Origin: Phyto melanocephala
Taxonomy: Eukaryota > Arthropoda > Insecta > Diptera > Rhinophoridae
Assembly (NCBI GenBank): GCA_941918925.1
Contig: OW799233.1
Location: 71,000,578 to 71,064,577 of the forward strand
DNA: 64,000 bases
Direction: 5' to 3'
A program made the translations under genes and the position numbers. The notes below the pieces were generated by a model. That model was not told the origin of the DNA. It ran no database searches and saw only the letters and a list, made by a program, of their open reading frames with translations. This document shows, piece after piece, positions 10,605 through 20,929 of this stretch; within the stretch, counting starts at the first letter, position 1; every line of letters starts with the position of its first letter.

Positions 10605-11135
10605 AAGTTATGGTTGCCCATAACATTTTTAGTTTTACCTTGTATTAATCATTCCTAATTTCAAAAATCTAGCTTCAAAAACAAAAAGTACCATTAAAAT
10701 GCTGAAAAGTACCTTTTTGGTTGCCCATAAAATTTTTCGCCTCACCTTGTATCAATAATTCCTAATTTCAAAAATCTAGCTTCAAAAACAAAAAGTACTA
10801 TTAAAATGCTAAAAATTACCTTATCGGTTGCCCATAACATTTTTAGTCTCACCTTGTATCAATAATTCCTAATTTAAAAAATCTAGCTTCAAAAACAAAA
10901 AGTACCATTAAAATGCTAAAGTAAAAAGTACCTTTCGGTTGCCCATAACATTTTTAGTCTCACCTTGAATCAATAATTCCTAATTTCAAATATCTAGCTT
11001 CAAAAACAAAGAGGACCATTAAAATTTTAAAAAGTACCTTTTCGCTTGCCCATAACATTTTTAGTCTCACCTTGTATCAATAATTCCTAATTTAAAAAAT
11101 CTAGCTTCAAAAACAAAAAGTACCATTAAAATTTT
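10605..11135 (+). repeat. Minisatellite, about 107-bp unit, five copies
   Basis: The landmark 'ctagcttcaaaaacaaa' recurs near 10669, 10776, 10883, 10994 and 11101, so the spacing is 107, 107, 111 and 107 bp. Each unit also has 'ttgcccataa.atttttag', 'caccttgtatcaataattcc' and 'aaaaagtaccattaaaat'. The reverse complement of this unit is recognisable in the large repeat at 32.9-33.1 kb and 34.5-34.7 kb. Confidence 0.85.
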
Positions 11136-11860
11136 TCTTTTGTACCACGATATGGATAATAAATCGCTGATCACTTAAATTTTAAAATAAAATAGCAGCT
11201 TTTTACTAGCGGTTTTGAATCCACATTTAGTGGGATTTGTTTAAAAAAGTACCCATTACTGAATGAAACAAAATATTTTCGTAGTTGCCAGATCAAACCG
11301 ATTTTCCTCGATAAAATTTTTAAAGTGTAAGATTGTTTTGAATTTTTTCGGTGTATCATTTCTTTCTATTTATTCTTAGTTTGCGAAAATTCGTTTTAAC
11401 ATACACATCATTTATAAAAAAATATAGAATTTTTACAAATTTGTAAATAAGTATATTAATTAAGTTTATAACTGAGATAGTATTATTTCACATATTATCA
11501 CCCATATTCTTAGTAAATTTTATAATTTAAAAAAGGCTAAATATAGAATGTTTTCATGCAAAATTTCTTTTTAAAATCTATTTTTAAAAACTGACTATCA
11601 CGATATATTTCGTATGAAAAATATCGTTTTGAAAAAACACGTTATTGTAAAGTGTTGTATTATAAGTATGTTTGTTTGTTTTAAAATTAATATATTGACT
11701 AAAATAGAGTATTTCGTAAAAGAATGTAAATATTCTATAAATATACTTTAAGATTTATATGATATTAAATTTTAAGTAATTTAGAGTTTAAATAAGACAG
11801 ATTTGTAAATAAATATTTAAAGTTATACAAATAAATACAAAATTAAAAAAAAACTTTTTT
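11136..11860. other. Non-coding AT-rich DNA
   Basis: No domain-bearing frame or structured element was recognised. Confidence 0.5.
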
Positions 11861-11862
11861 TG

Positions 11863-12160
11863 GCATACCCTTTAAACGGCATATTTCTCGAAAGTGACAA
11901 CCCTATAGCGCGATTTAGATGGTGTTTTACTATCGAAATACATTTTTGTTTATTTGGCACAACAAAAGTTATCGATTTTATCGAGCGACATACTTTATAT
12001 AGACAATTTAACCTATATAACACTTTTTCGGATATACCCTGTAAAAGGCTAATTTCTCGAAAGTGACAACCCTATAGCGCGATTTAGATGGTATTTTACT
12101 ATCAAAATGGATTTTTGTTTTTTTTTGGTACAACGAAAGTTACCGATTTTATAGATCTTA
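11863..12160 (+). repeat. Tandem duplication, about 170-bp unit, two copies
   Basis: The block 'tttctcgaaagtgacaaccc' followed by 'tatagcgcgatttagatggt' occurs near 11882 and 12052. Flanking 'atacccttt/gtaaa' and 'acaaaagtta.cgatttta' blocks keep the same order in both copies. Confidence 0.8.
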
Positions 12161-13266
12161 AAAGTATATTTATATAGTAATTTCTTATTAAAGCATGTTA
12201 GGAACGAAATGAAATAACATACTTTTACAGCGATAAAATGCCGGCGAGAAAATAACAAAGTAAAGTTGGCAAACTAAATTTTACACTCAATCTGCAAAGA
12301 GAAAAATTACTCTTTTGTGCAGAAAAATGAGAGTTTTCTCTTTTTTGTGCAGAACAAAGAGTTTTTTAATTTTTATTTGCAGATCGTGTTGCCAGACAAA
12401 CGCATGTATTTTATGCCACTTAGTACAATTAATTAGTGCTACCAATTCGGCTTATTAAAATTTCTGCTGTATAAACTGAATTTCAGTTTAATATTGTTTT
12501 TAATAACAAAATCCCTTAAAGCATAAACTGTCATTCGATACCAATCATTTTATGAGAAAACAAGAAAAAAAAACAAAAATGATAGCACATTAATAATTAC
12601 TAGTTTATATTGCTGTTGACCCATTCGACCGCAATGTAGTTGTAAATGATTTTTTAAGTTAAAATATAACTTCTATCTAACAATTTATTTTGTAACCAAT
12701 TTATTTATTTCGACTTTAATTTTTTCCCTAAAGTAAATCCAATTAGGTGTGAATACCAAATCTTAAACAGAAAAACATAGTATTTTTGCTGTGTTTTTGA
12801 TACCATACACAAAAATCACTATTTGCAAAAAACAACTTGTAGGAGTATGCATTACTTTATTTTGTTACATGCATGTAATTTGCTTATATATAAGTAGCAA
12901 ATTTAAACGCATGTAACTCCTAAAACACTATATTGCGCACAGCTGCAAAAAATTCCCTTCAATAGTATATTTTTTCTATTAAAATTATTTGCATAATGTA
13001 TGCGTAAACCACGTAACAAGAAATCGACTTGCCTATTAACATTAGAATTCTGTGATTAAAAGTAATTACTACATAAGTCGACGTAAGCTAAAATTTAGAT
13101 AATAACACCAGTGTAATTTCGCAATTTTAAACTACCCCAACGCAGATTTTCAATTACTGTTGGCACTTTAAGCAAGTTATGGCATAAAAACTTTTTTTAT
13201 ATAGTTTTAACGGACAATATCATTTGGAAAAATAACTTATTTAATTTTAATTAAACTTACAGTAGG
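12161..13266. other. Non-coding AT-rich DNA
   Basis: Around 12290-12385 there is a short alternation of 'ctcttttgtgcagaa' motifs. Otherwise I see nothing that supports a gene or RNA. Confidence 0.5.
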
Positions 13267-13671
13267 TTTACATGATGAATTTTATGACGTCCAATTTTGG
13301 ACGTCATTTTTTGTTTGGTAGCAATCGGTGTAGAAGAAAGGGGGGTAGAAAAATAGACATGGTTTCTGTTTTCATGGTTTTTTTGACACTTCGCTTTACA
13401 CTTTTTTTGTTCTTTCTGTTAGGTTTTATTTTTATATTCTCATCGACTGGATTGTGGTTTTTGACTGATAAAAAAAATATTAAACAGTAATAAGTTTTTT
13501 CGATATTCAAAATAAAGAAAATAAAAAATATTAAATAAATAAATTTAATAGACCGCAATACAAATTAGAAATTAGATGTCAAAAAAACCATCGCATAAAT
13601 TTGAGTAGTTTTTGGTAACAACTTCAAAAGGGAATTAAGAAAATTGGACGTCATACAACTCATCATGTAAA
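13267..13671. mobile_element. Short TIR element (MITE-like, about 405 bp)
   Basis: The left end starts TTTACATGATGA and continues to TGACGTCCAATTTT (13267-13298). The right end (13640-13671) is its inverted copy with two mismatches, giving 32-bp terminal inverted repeats. If the outer TA is target sequence, the element is CATGATGA...TCATCATG with a TA duplication, as in Tc1/mariner derivatives. A perfect 10-bp hairpin, ATGACGTCCA-ATTT-TGGACGTCAT, sits inside the left end. The interior encodes nothing recognisable: its 72-codon open frame is low-complexity and hydrophobic. Confidence 0.7.
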
Positions 13672-14330
13672 TTGAGTGTTAATATAGGAAAAACGATAGC
13701 GAAATTCACAATCTTGTATTTATATTTGCCATTGCAAATTTGCACCATTGTAAATAATACAGCATGGAACGCATATAAAAATTTGTATTTTAAAGGAAAT
13801 CAATTTATAAAAATTAGCTTAAAACTTAAAAAGTGTTTTCATGAAAAACTACAAAATTAGACATAAGAATTTTTCTTTATTGCCACAGAATTATTTTATT
13901 AAGTCTAAGCATACAAAAGAGAAGTAACTTTTATACGCTCATAATATAAAACAAATTTACTTTTAATAACATTTATAATGTAAGAAAAGAATAACTATGT
14001 CTTTGTACTTTGTTTAAATTACGCAATCACATAATACAAATTCGGTAAGTTGTCGACTTGTTTGCAATTTTAACAAAATAGTAATTGTAGAGGCGCTTGT
14101 GTCAACCTTTTATTTTTTTTTTTTAAATTTCAATTTTGGCTAACGACCAAATTTTTATTTATGTTTTAAATGCAACACTGAGATAAGGCAGTGAAGCGCA
14201 GCTTATCTGCGTATGTTTAAGTGTGGTAAATGTATTTACATTTGTACTAAATAGAGGTTTTTATGTACAGAAATAACAGAAGATAAATTCTTTTTGCTGA
14301 AATAGCGTATAATTTCCAAAATTTTCGGCT
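13672..14330. other. Non-coding AT-rich DNA
   Basis: No recognised feature. Confidence 0.5.
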
Positions 14331-15234
14331 TATAAATAGTAGAATTTCTCCAGAAATTTCATTATTTAGTCGCCATTCTTTTTGTAAATTAGAGGGGGAA
14401 AAAAATACTTCGAAAAATTAATTTTTTTTGTATCCTGGATTTTCTGCCCAAATTTTAAAGAGGAAAAAAAGGATATTGATGGTTGAAATTTATTTTTACA
14501 AGGAGCTTAAGTCAGTGGTAAGATTTTTGCAGATTTTTTTTTTACTTTATTTGATTTTTTTTGTTATTAGGATTTTTATTTATTGTAACAGGTTTCGTCA
14601 TAGTCTTGAAATATTTGAAAAAAAAAACCTCGCTCTTATTTTTCTTCCTGGACACAGGAGTTTTTTTTGAAGAGAAATAGTCAAGAAAGAAAAAAAAACA
14701 TCATTTTATCACCACTTTGCTGCAAAAATTTATAAACTACACAAAGAAAAAAAAATCATAGTGTTGTGTATAACAAAAAAAGAAATATTCCACAAATTAA
14801 AAGACAAAAATTTGTTTTTGTTTAAAGACAAAAATTCTATTTATTAAAAAGAATAGAAAATGTTCTTGGTTGTTTAAAAGTAAAAAGTTTAAGTCTTAAT
14901 ATGTAATTAATAACTTTTTTTTTTGTTGTAGTCAAATACACATTTTTTTTTATTTTTAAATAATAATTTACTTAAAAATAAGAAACAATAAAAAAAACAG
15001 TGTTAAATTGCAAAAATAAATATTAAAAAAAAAGAAACAAACAAAAGAAATACAAACATACGTTTAGTTACATGTGTAAATAAAAACATAAGAGAAAACC
15101 AATTTAATAAGTTTTCTAAATATAAATTAATTTAAACATCAAAAAAAAAAAAAAAGTAAATTTTTCATCAACACCACCAGCAACAAGAGGAGGCCCAGCG
15201 AAAGATCTTTCGACGAGGGATTTCCAGACAAAAT
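14331..15234 (+). promoter_or_regulatory. Possible Pol II promoter and leader exon
   Basis: TTATAAATAG at 14331-14340 is followed about 33 bp later by TTTAGTCGCC, a spacing that fits TATA box plus initiator. About 870 bp downstream, a non-A/T patch (15165-15231) reads openly as 'SNKRRPSERSFDEGFPDK' and ends at a strong donor, AAAAT|GTAAGT, at 15232. This could be a first exon (leader or short coding) of a host gene or element whose next exon I cannot place. All of it rests on motif matches in AT-rich sequence, so it is weak. Confidence 0.25.
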
Positions 15235-15266
15235 GTAAGTCTTTTATTTTAGTATTATATTTACAT

Positions 15267-15391
15267 TTTCTTATTGGTTGCAAAACATCATCAATTTTTG
15301 TTCTAACTATGTATAGTAATGAATTCCTAAACGTTTGCTAGAGTTAATATTTAAAGCCAAAATTGATGATTGTATATCACCAATAAGAAGT
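15267..15391. repeat. Imperfect inverted repeat, about 34-bp arms
   Basis: 'ttcttattggttgcaaaac' plus 'atcatcaattttt' is mirrored by 'caaaattgatgattgtatat' plus 'caccaataagaag', with a loop of about 55 bp. Confidence 0.6.
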
Positions 15392-15574
15392 AAAAATAAA
15401 GTGCATCACGGGTGGATCAGTCGTTTGATTCCATGAGGTTGTGTACCATTTTAAGACACCTAACCTAAAATTTTTTTTGGAGTCATGAATAATTAAATGC
15501 TTATTCATTGGTACTCGAACTTCATGTACTTTGATTACTGATCTTACCTATTTTACAAGTTTTCGTAAAGTTGT

Positions 15575-15645
15575 CGATGGTACAGAGCGAGCGGTTGAGC
15601 CTAGCAATTGCAACGTCGCGAGTTCGATTCCCGGTTTTGCCGTAA
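15575..15645 (+). repeat. tRNA-like module (SINE head candidate)
   Basis: It contains a perfect B box, GTTCGATTCC (15622-15631), in the T-loop-like context 'gtcgcgagttcgattcccgg', preceded by 'agagcgagcggttgagcc', a weak A-box region. The T stem pairs only in part, so this is not a functional tRNA. An A/T-rich tail follows, as in tRNA-derived SINEs. Confidence 0.5.
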
Positions 15646-16071
15646 CGTTTTTGTCTTTTAATACATATGTAAATTTTAATTTCTCTTAAAAATATTTCTT
15701 TAATTAAAATTTCTTTTGAAATTCTTTAATTAGTCTTTTGGTTACATATGTAAATTTTTTTTTTGATTACTTTTTAAAATTTTTATTTAGTTTTTTTTTA
15801 TTATTTCATTTAAAATAAAGTTTTGTTGTTTATTAATTTTTGCTTTAATTTACTTTCTCAGTTTTGTTTTAAATTTATTTTTCTATATATACATAATTAC
15901 ATATTTACATATATATATTTACAAATATTTTTTCCTTCATCTCTTATTTTTATATTTTCATATGTAAGTATGTATGTATATATGAAGAACGTAAATATTT
16001 AAAATTAAAATTTGTTATTGCATTACATTACAACATATAATAGCCTAATTTTTCCAAGCGTAATTAACTTG

Positions 16072-16145
16072 GGTGTAGCGTAAAGCTAGTGTCGGGTGCT
16101 AATAAACCTAACGTCCCGGGTTCGGTCCCTGTGTAAGCCACAGTG
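16072..16145 (+). repeat. tRNA-like module, second copy type
   Basis: 'taacgtcccgggttcggtcc' contains a near-consensus B box with a well-paired T-arm (CCCGGG/TCCC), and 'tgtagcgtaaagctagtg' lies upstream where an A box would be. The order resembles the module at 15575 ('caacgtcgcgagttcgattc'), so the two are probably related. No acceptor stem pairing is evident. Confidence 0.45.
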
Positions 16146-17404
16146 GTTGGTAGAATTTTTTTTCTTATCTTTTATTTATACATATATTTTTTTTACATTT
16201 TTAAAACATGTAATTAAATAAAATTACATAAATTTGAAATTTAAATATTTATTTTTGCATTTTTTTTCATTTATATATATAAATATTTTTTTAGCATGAA
16301 ATTTTATTAAATTTAAAAATTTAAATATATTAAATTGTTATATTTTTTGATATTATTAAATTATTTGAATTTATGCATTTATTTATATGAAGCAAAATTT
16401 TTCTAATAAAAATTGTATATTTATTAATTTCATAACAGAAATGAAATTCTAAATTTTTTATTGACTCCTGACTGATAGCCGAAAAGCAAGAGAAAATATG
16501 GGATCATGCACAAATCCTCAGCTCTTTATAGCATGATCATGGTTGGGTGGGGAATTAGTACGTGTATACAGCTACACACGTACATACATAGTCAGCAAAC
16601 TAAACTAACAAAAACATTCTTGGGTCTTTTAATTTCCGTTTCCTGTTACTATCTTCGTCTCTTTTAATTTTTTCTTATACCCTATATACATATATGCATG
16701 CAAAATTAAAATAATTTACTGTGTAGATATGCTAATGTATCGACGTTACGTAGCCCCGAACTCCACCGATTGCCGACGAGACAGAAGCCGGATACACTTG
16801 CATGCTAACGCTACAAGTAGTCGATTTTAACACCGTTTTAGCTTAATAATGAACGTTATATGCTACATAATTTAGGCATTAACTCGCGTATTCATAATTG
16901 ATTTTAGAATTTACAAAAGGTTTATTTTGATTGTTTATATAGATAGTTTTATAGAAATGTGTAAACATTTATTGATGTCGAATTAATATATGTATGTATG
17001 ATTCTTAACGTGATTACTTATTTGCTGCTCTGCAAATTTTTAAAAAATTTAAATAGAAATTTATTTTATATACTCAATGCGTCCTTTTCTAATGTACATA
17101 TACATTTTTTCTATAAAATAGGTTTTACAAAAGTTTTTTAACGTTAAGTAATTTTAAATAATAAAAACAAATTAAGTACATTTTGAACAAATTTAAAATA
17201 CAATTTAAATGGTAAACTTTTATTTAAACAGTTTTTGTAATATAATAAAAAGAAATGTATATACAAGAATACGCAAATTAATATGACAAATCAAATTCTT
17301 ATAAATAAAGGCAGTCTGGCATCCACGCTAAAGAATTTTGTGATTTTAAAAACTTGGCATTACTTTTGTACCAAAAACACATCAAATTAGCAAAAATAGC
17401 GCCT
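16146..17404. other. Non-coding DNA with one GC-rich island
   Basis: The stretch is mainly A/T-rich. An island at about 16725-16830 stands out in base composition; one frame reads 'YANVSTLRSPELHRLPTRQK' before a stop. It could be the end of a gene or a structured RNA, but I do not recognise it. Confidence 0.4.
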
Positions 17405-17537
17405 GGGGCTCAATTCTCGTTCTGTGAAACTGTGAAATGAAAAAGTTTTTGTATAGCGACGGGTATGGTGGCACCATATGATATTACACACAAAAACTTT
17501 TTCATTTCACAGTTTCACAGAACGAGAATTGAGCCCC
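17405..17537 (+). repeat. Perfect 48-bp inverted repeat (hairpin) with 37-bp loop
   Basis: Positions 17405-17452 (starting ggggctcaattctcg) are the exact complement of 17490-17537 (ending cgagaattgagcccc). A diverged single copy of the right arm plus loop edge ('caccatatgatat..cacac', then 'agaacgagaattga') lies at 59165-59245. The hairpin sits immediately 5' of a MAU2 pseudogene, so a transcript through this locus could fold into a small-RNA precursor. Confidence 0.85.
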
Positions 17538-17589
17538 TGGAAGCATGAAATGTTTGATGGACGCAAACGGGGTGTATTAAATAAGTTTG

Positions 17590-18262
17590 CAACTGGCTAC
17601 TGCCCAAACTCCAACTTCCCAGGACGCCTGCTATATCTCGATATTAGGCTTGGCCGAATATTATCGTACTTCAGCCCCCAGACATCAAAAAATGTATACA
17701 ATGCCAACAAGAGCTGTTTACGTTTCAACCACCATCCAATGTTCAGGCAAGAACTCATCTGCAAATGGGACAAACCCTAATGGCCTACACCAACAACATC
17801 GAATTGGCGTGAACCCATTTAGAAACGGATTGGAAATTGTGCGAAACATTACTGAATTTAAGTGATGTAAAATTTGACACAGCCTCACTTCTGTCGGAAT
17901 TGTAAAAACAGACGGAGCAAAGTTCTTTAGCCAAAGCCATGTTTCGAAAAGCAATAAAGCTTTCGCAAAACAACGTTTACTGGCATAAACTATTACTTCA
18001 GTTGGCACAGTTACATGACAAGGAATATACGCAAGACAAATGATATATTGGTTTTTCAAAATTCCGCTGGTGCTATTATAGACAACCACATAATAAATCC
18101 ACATCATAAGGACTACTTGAAAGTTTTTCCTGGTATTGCAAGTATGTTACTAAGTATGTTTAGCTTTGGCCAGGTAAAAACCGTAAAGCCTAGTTTAAAG
18201 CAATTACAAATGTCACTACAAACGATAGTAGCCCCAAATTGGCCGATAGATAAAGTTAATAA
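17590..18262 (+). pseudogene. Mau2: MAU2 (cohesin loader subunit) pseudogene, partial
   Basis: Reading through several frames gives consecutive blocks of the MAU2/SCC4 TPR protein, which loads cohesin together with Nipped-B/NIPBL. In order: '[20 protein letters not shown]' (about 17617), '[18 protein letters not shown]' (about 17758), 'LSDVKFDTASLLSEL' (about 17858), '[20 protein letters not shown]' (about 17950), then '[17 protein letters not shown]' and '[20 protein letters not shown]' ending 'APNWP' (about 18080-18245). Frameshifts, stops and an internal deletion (roughly 18020-18035, where 'EYT' jumps to 'KTNDIL') make it non-functional. No intron was noticed over the length seen, which fits a processed copy, but I cannot confirm where the parent gene has introns. 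The match stops at about 18262 in AT-rich DNA. Confidence 0.8.
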
Positions 18263-18334
18263 GTATACATGTACATATAGTACATATGTACCTAATATCT
18301 AAATATACAAAATTTCTGTTTTTACCCAAAATTT

Positions 18335-18817
18335 TATTTAAAACTTTTTTCACCTAGACAACCGAGAGAGTCAATATTGGTATCATCTGAAAGGACTTGA
18401 CTAGCGCAATATAAGGCACTACAAAAATTAAAATTCATGATGGCCGCCACTACAACATGCCCCCAACCCCCCACAATATTGGTATCAAATGAAAGGGATT
18501 GACCAGTAGAATATAGTAAATTATTAAAAAAATTAAAATCCAATATGGCGTTTTAGCCGTTTTAGAAAAATGGCGGAAATTTTTCTTTAACCCCATCAAT
18601 ATGGGTATCAAATGAAAGGGCTTGACTAGAAGAATACAGTTTACCTATGTAAAAATTAATAAAACAAAATCAAGGATGGCGTCGGAAATAATAAAGCATA
18701 ATGAAGGCGTATAGCATGAAATGTAGGTTAAGCTACGATATGAGATTATACCCATTTACATGACGGTGAAGGGTATTATCTGATTCGGCACGGCCAAATA
18801 TAGCACTGTTACTTGTT
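18335..18817 (-). repeat. DINE-like element, copy D, with short tandem units
   Basis: Three units of about 120 bp share 'gtatcaaatgaaaggg.ttga' (near 18380, 18481, 18606), followed by 'aaaattaaaat' and a short 'atggcg' block. The right end is 'gtgaagggtat', then 'gattcggcacggccaaatat' and 'agcactgttacttgtt', i.e. the family terminus in reverse orientation. Confidence 0.65.
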
Positions 18818-19014
18818 TATACTTTTTGATTGTTGTTGATACGTATATATGCAGATGATATTATATTTACTAATCTATCAATTGTATATGGCCTTATAGG
18901 ATCGCTTGATTACTTTGTTACCAAGAAAATAAATAAGTAATCCTTCTGGTAATCCATATTTTCTCTTAAACAAATCAAGGCAAATTTATTCATCAAGTAG
19001 TGTTGATTCGTCAG

Positions 19015-19018
19015 CTGA
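19015..19018. repeat. Left target-site duplication CTGA of the gypsy element
   Basis: Same four bases as 31168-31171, directly outside the LTRs. Confidence 0.8.
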
Positions 19019-20929
19019 TGTCACGCGCGGGGCGAATGTGCGGTTTGGCTGATAACGCAGCCTGAAATATTAGTTTGGCCAGATTGTCGGCGGCGCTGGC
19101 ATGCTGGCGTTTTGCTCCGGCTAGGGCTCGCCGTTTTGGGGTGGTTCTTGCCGACGTTCTGGCAATGGCACATGCTGACAAAAAAAAAATTCATACCAGC
19201 TATGATTGCATAAAGAAAAATGGAAAGTAGAAGAAGAAAAAGTAAAGGGACCCGAAAATGGACTGAACAAAAAAAATCAAAAACTATGGAGATTGATGCA
19301 CCACTGCTTACACCATCCGTTTACTGCGGCCTTCTTCTACACACCTTCTGGGGGTTGGCTGATGTTATGCCAACTCATTCTACCCACCCTCCGAAATCCA
19401 TGTGGACTTCACCATGATCCCCTGTGTCCAAAAGTTTGGGGATCCCTGATTTCTCCTTCGTCAAGATTTCATCATCATCCCATTATGCTTACCTTTTATT
19501 TATAGAACTATATTAAATAAAAACTTGAAATTTCAATAAAAATTCATTACAATAATTTATTATACTAATAATAAAACTATGTTGTATTACTACAAAAAAA
19601 AACTTAATCTTATTAAAATTTGTACAAACTTAATTTTTAACTATATGAAGTTTGATTAAAAATATACAATTATAAAAATATTACACAAAAAAAAATCTTT
19701 TAATTACATATTAAAAAAAATCAAATTTTAACAACTTTTTCTTTAAATTTCATTTAAATAGCAGAAAATAATGTTTATTCTATTTAACCAGATGTTGCCT
19801 AATTTGCGTTGTCCGGGTAAAATAACAATTTACAAAAATCTTCAATATATGTATATAATTTTTTTTTCTTTATGAAGAAAAATTTACCGAGGAAAACTTC
19901 GAATATATATCACGGCAAACGACCTGACCTAAAAAATGTGAGCTCAAACTTTTTATTGGCCTACGCGCACCCTCTTTAAAACTTGTAGAAGGGATTGATA
20001 ATAAAAGCGTAAGTTTTCCCTAATATATATTTAAATCATAAAAAAAACTATATAAATATTTATTTTAATAAATACTGTACTTGTCTCGTTCGTTTATTTT
20101 TCCTTAGTCAAAATACCTGTACCAGTCACGTTGGCAGATAGGGAACCTCTGGTGATGTTGCTATGGTAAAAACCCAATAATGGACCCAAATTTGATACAG
20201 TTTGGAGAAGACCTCTGGCCCAAGACTTGCGATGGTTGGAAACGGCTGACTAAACTGATGAGGACCGTGGATATGTTGACGAAGGCTATTCCCCAGGCAG
20301 CTAATGAATGTTGCTTTACTGTGTGTTTTTCTTTGTTTTTTTTTTATTTTTTTTTGTATTATTTCTTTTATTATTTTATGTGTTGTCCTTTTAATAAGAT
20401 TTTATATTATTTTTAATTTGTTGTTTTAAATAAATTTAGTGTTGTTTTAATTTAACATAATGTTCTTTTGATTTAATTTAACGTTCTTATTTTATTTAAT
20501 TTTAAGGTTTTTATTTAATTTAACGTTTTTATTTAATTTAATGTTTTTCTTATTTAATTTAATGTTTTTCTTATTATATTTCAACTTATTTATATTTCAA
20601 TAAAAATTACTTTTCAAATTTACAAGAACTTTCCGCACACAACACTCTCATTTTACTTCCAAACCAGCAATAATCTTAGCAATGGCTACCTTTAAGTCAG
20701 TATCCCCAATTTCATCCAGTTCGCGCCATCAGCTTCCAACCATCTCCATCTTACCTATTCATTTTTATTCTTCCTATTATATTTGTAGAATAAAAAAAAT
20801 ATATAAACAAATACCTACGTAAATATTTGGCCTTTCAAAAACATATGTTTGTTTCTTTCTATATTTGGCGTTGCCACTTGATAAAAAAAAACAAAACAGA
20901 AAACTGCATTATCCTAGGTGCACACGACA
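19019..20929 (-). repeat. 3' LTR of the gypsy element (1911 bp)
   Basis: It pairs with 29250-31167. Sense-strand limits are TGTCGTGTGC...CGCGTGACA. The plus strand holds short open frames (for example 19206-19505) conserved in both LTRs simply because the LTRs are copies. Confidence 0.93.

Noticed and set aside
12285..12385. Possible short satellite of 'ctcttttgtgcagaa'
   Set aside because: Only two or three irregular copies; too little to call an array.
13304..13558. Overlapping frames inside the MITE-like element
   Set aside because: Both strands are open because of composition; there is no transposase motif.
15575..15645. A true tRNA gene
   Set aside because: The B box is good but the acceptor and D stems do not pair, so it is kept as a tRNA-like module.
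19206..19505. Plus-strand open frame in the LTR, repeated at 29436-29736
   Set aside because: It is conserved only because the LTRs are copies; it has no domain, its start is arbitrary, and it is antisense to the element.
20180..20416. Plus-strand frame 'MDPNLIQFGEDLW..' in both LTRs
   Set aside because: It ends in a Phe/Tyr homopolymer from T-rich DNA and has no recognised domain; kept only as part of the LTR.
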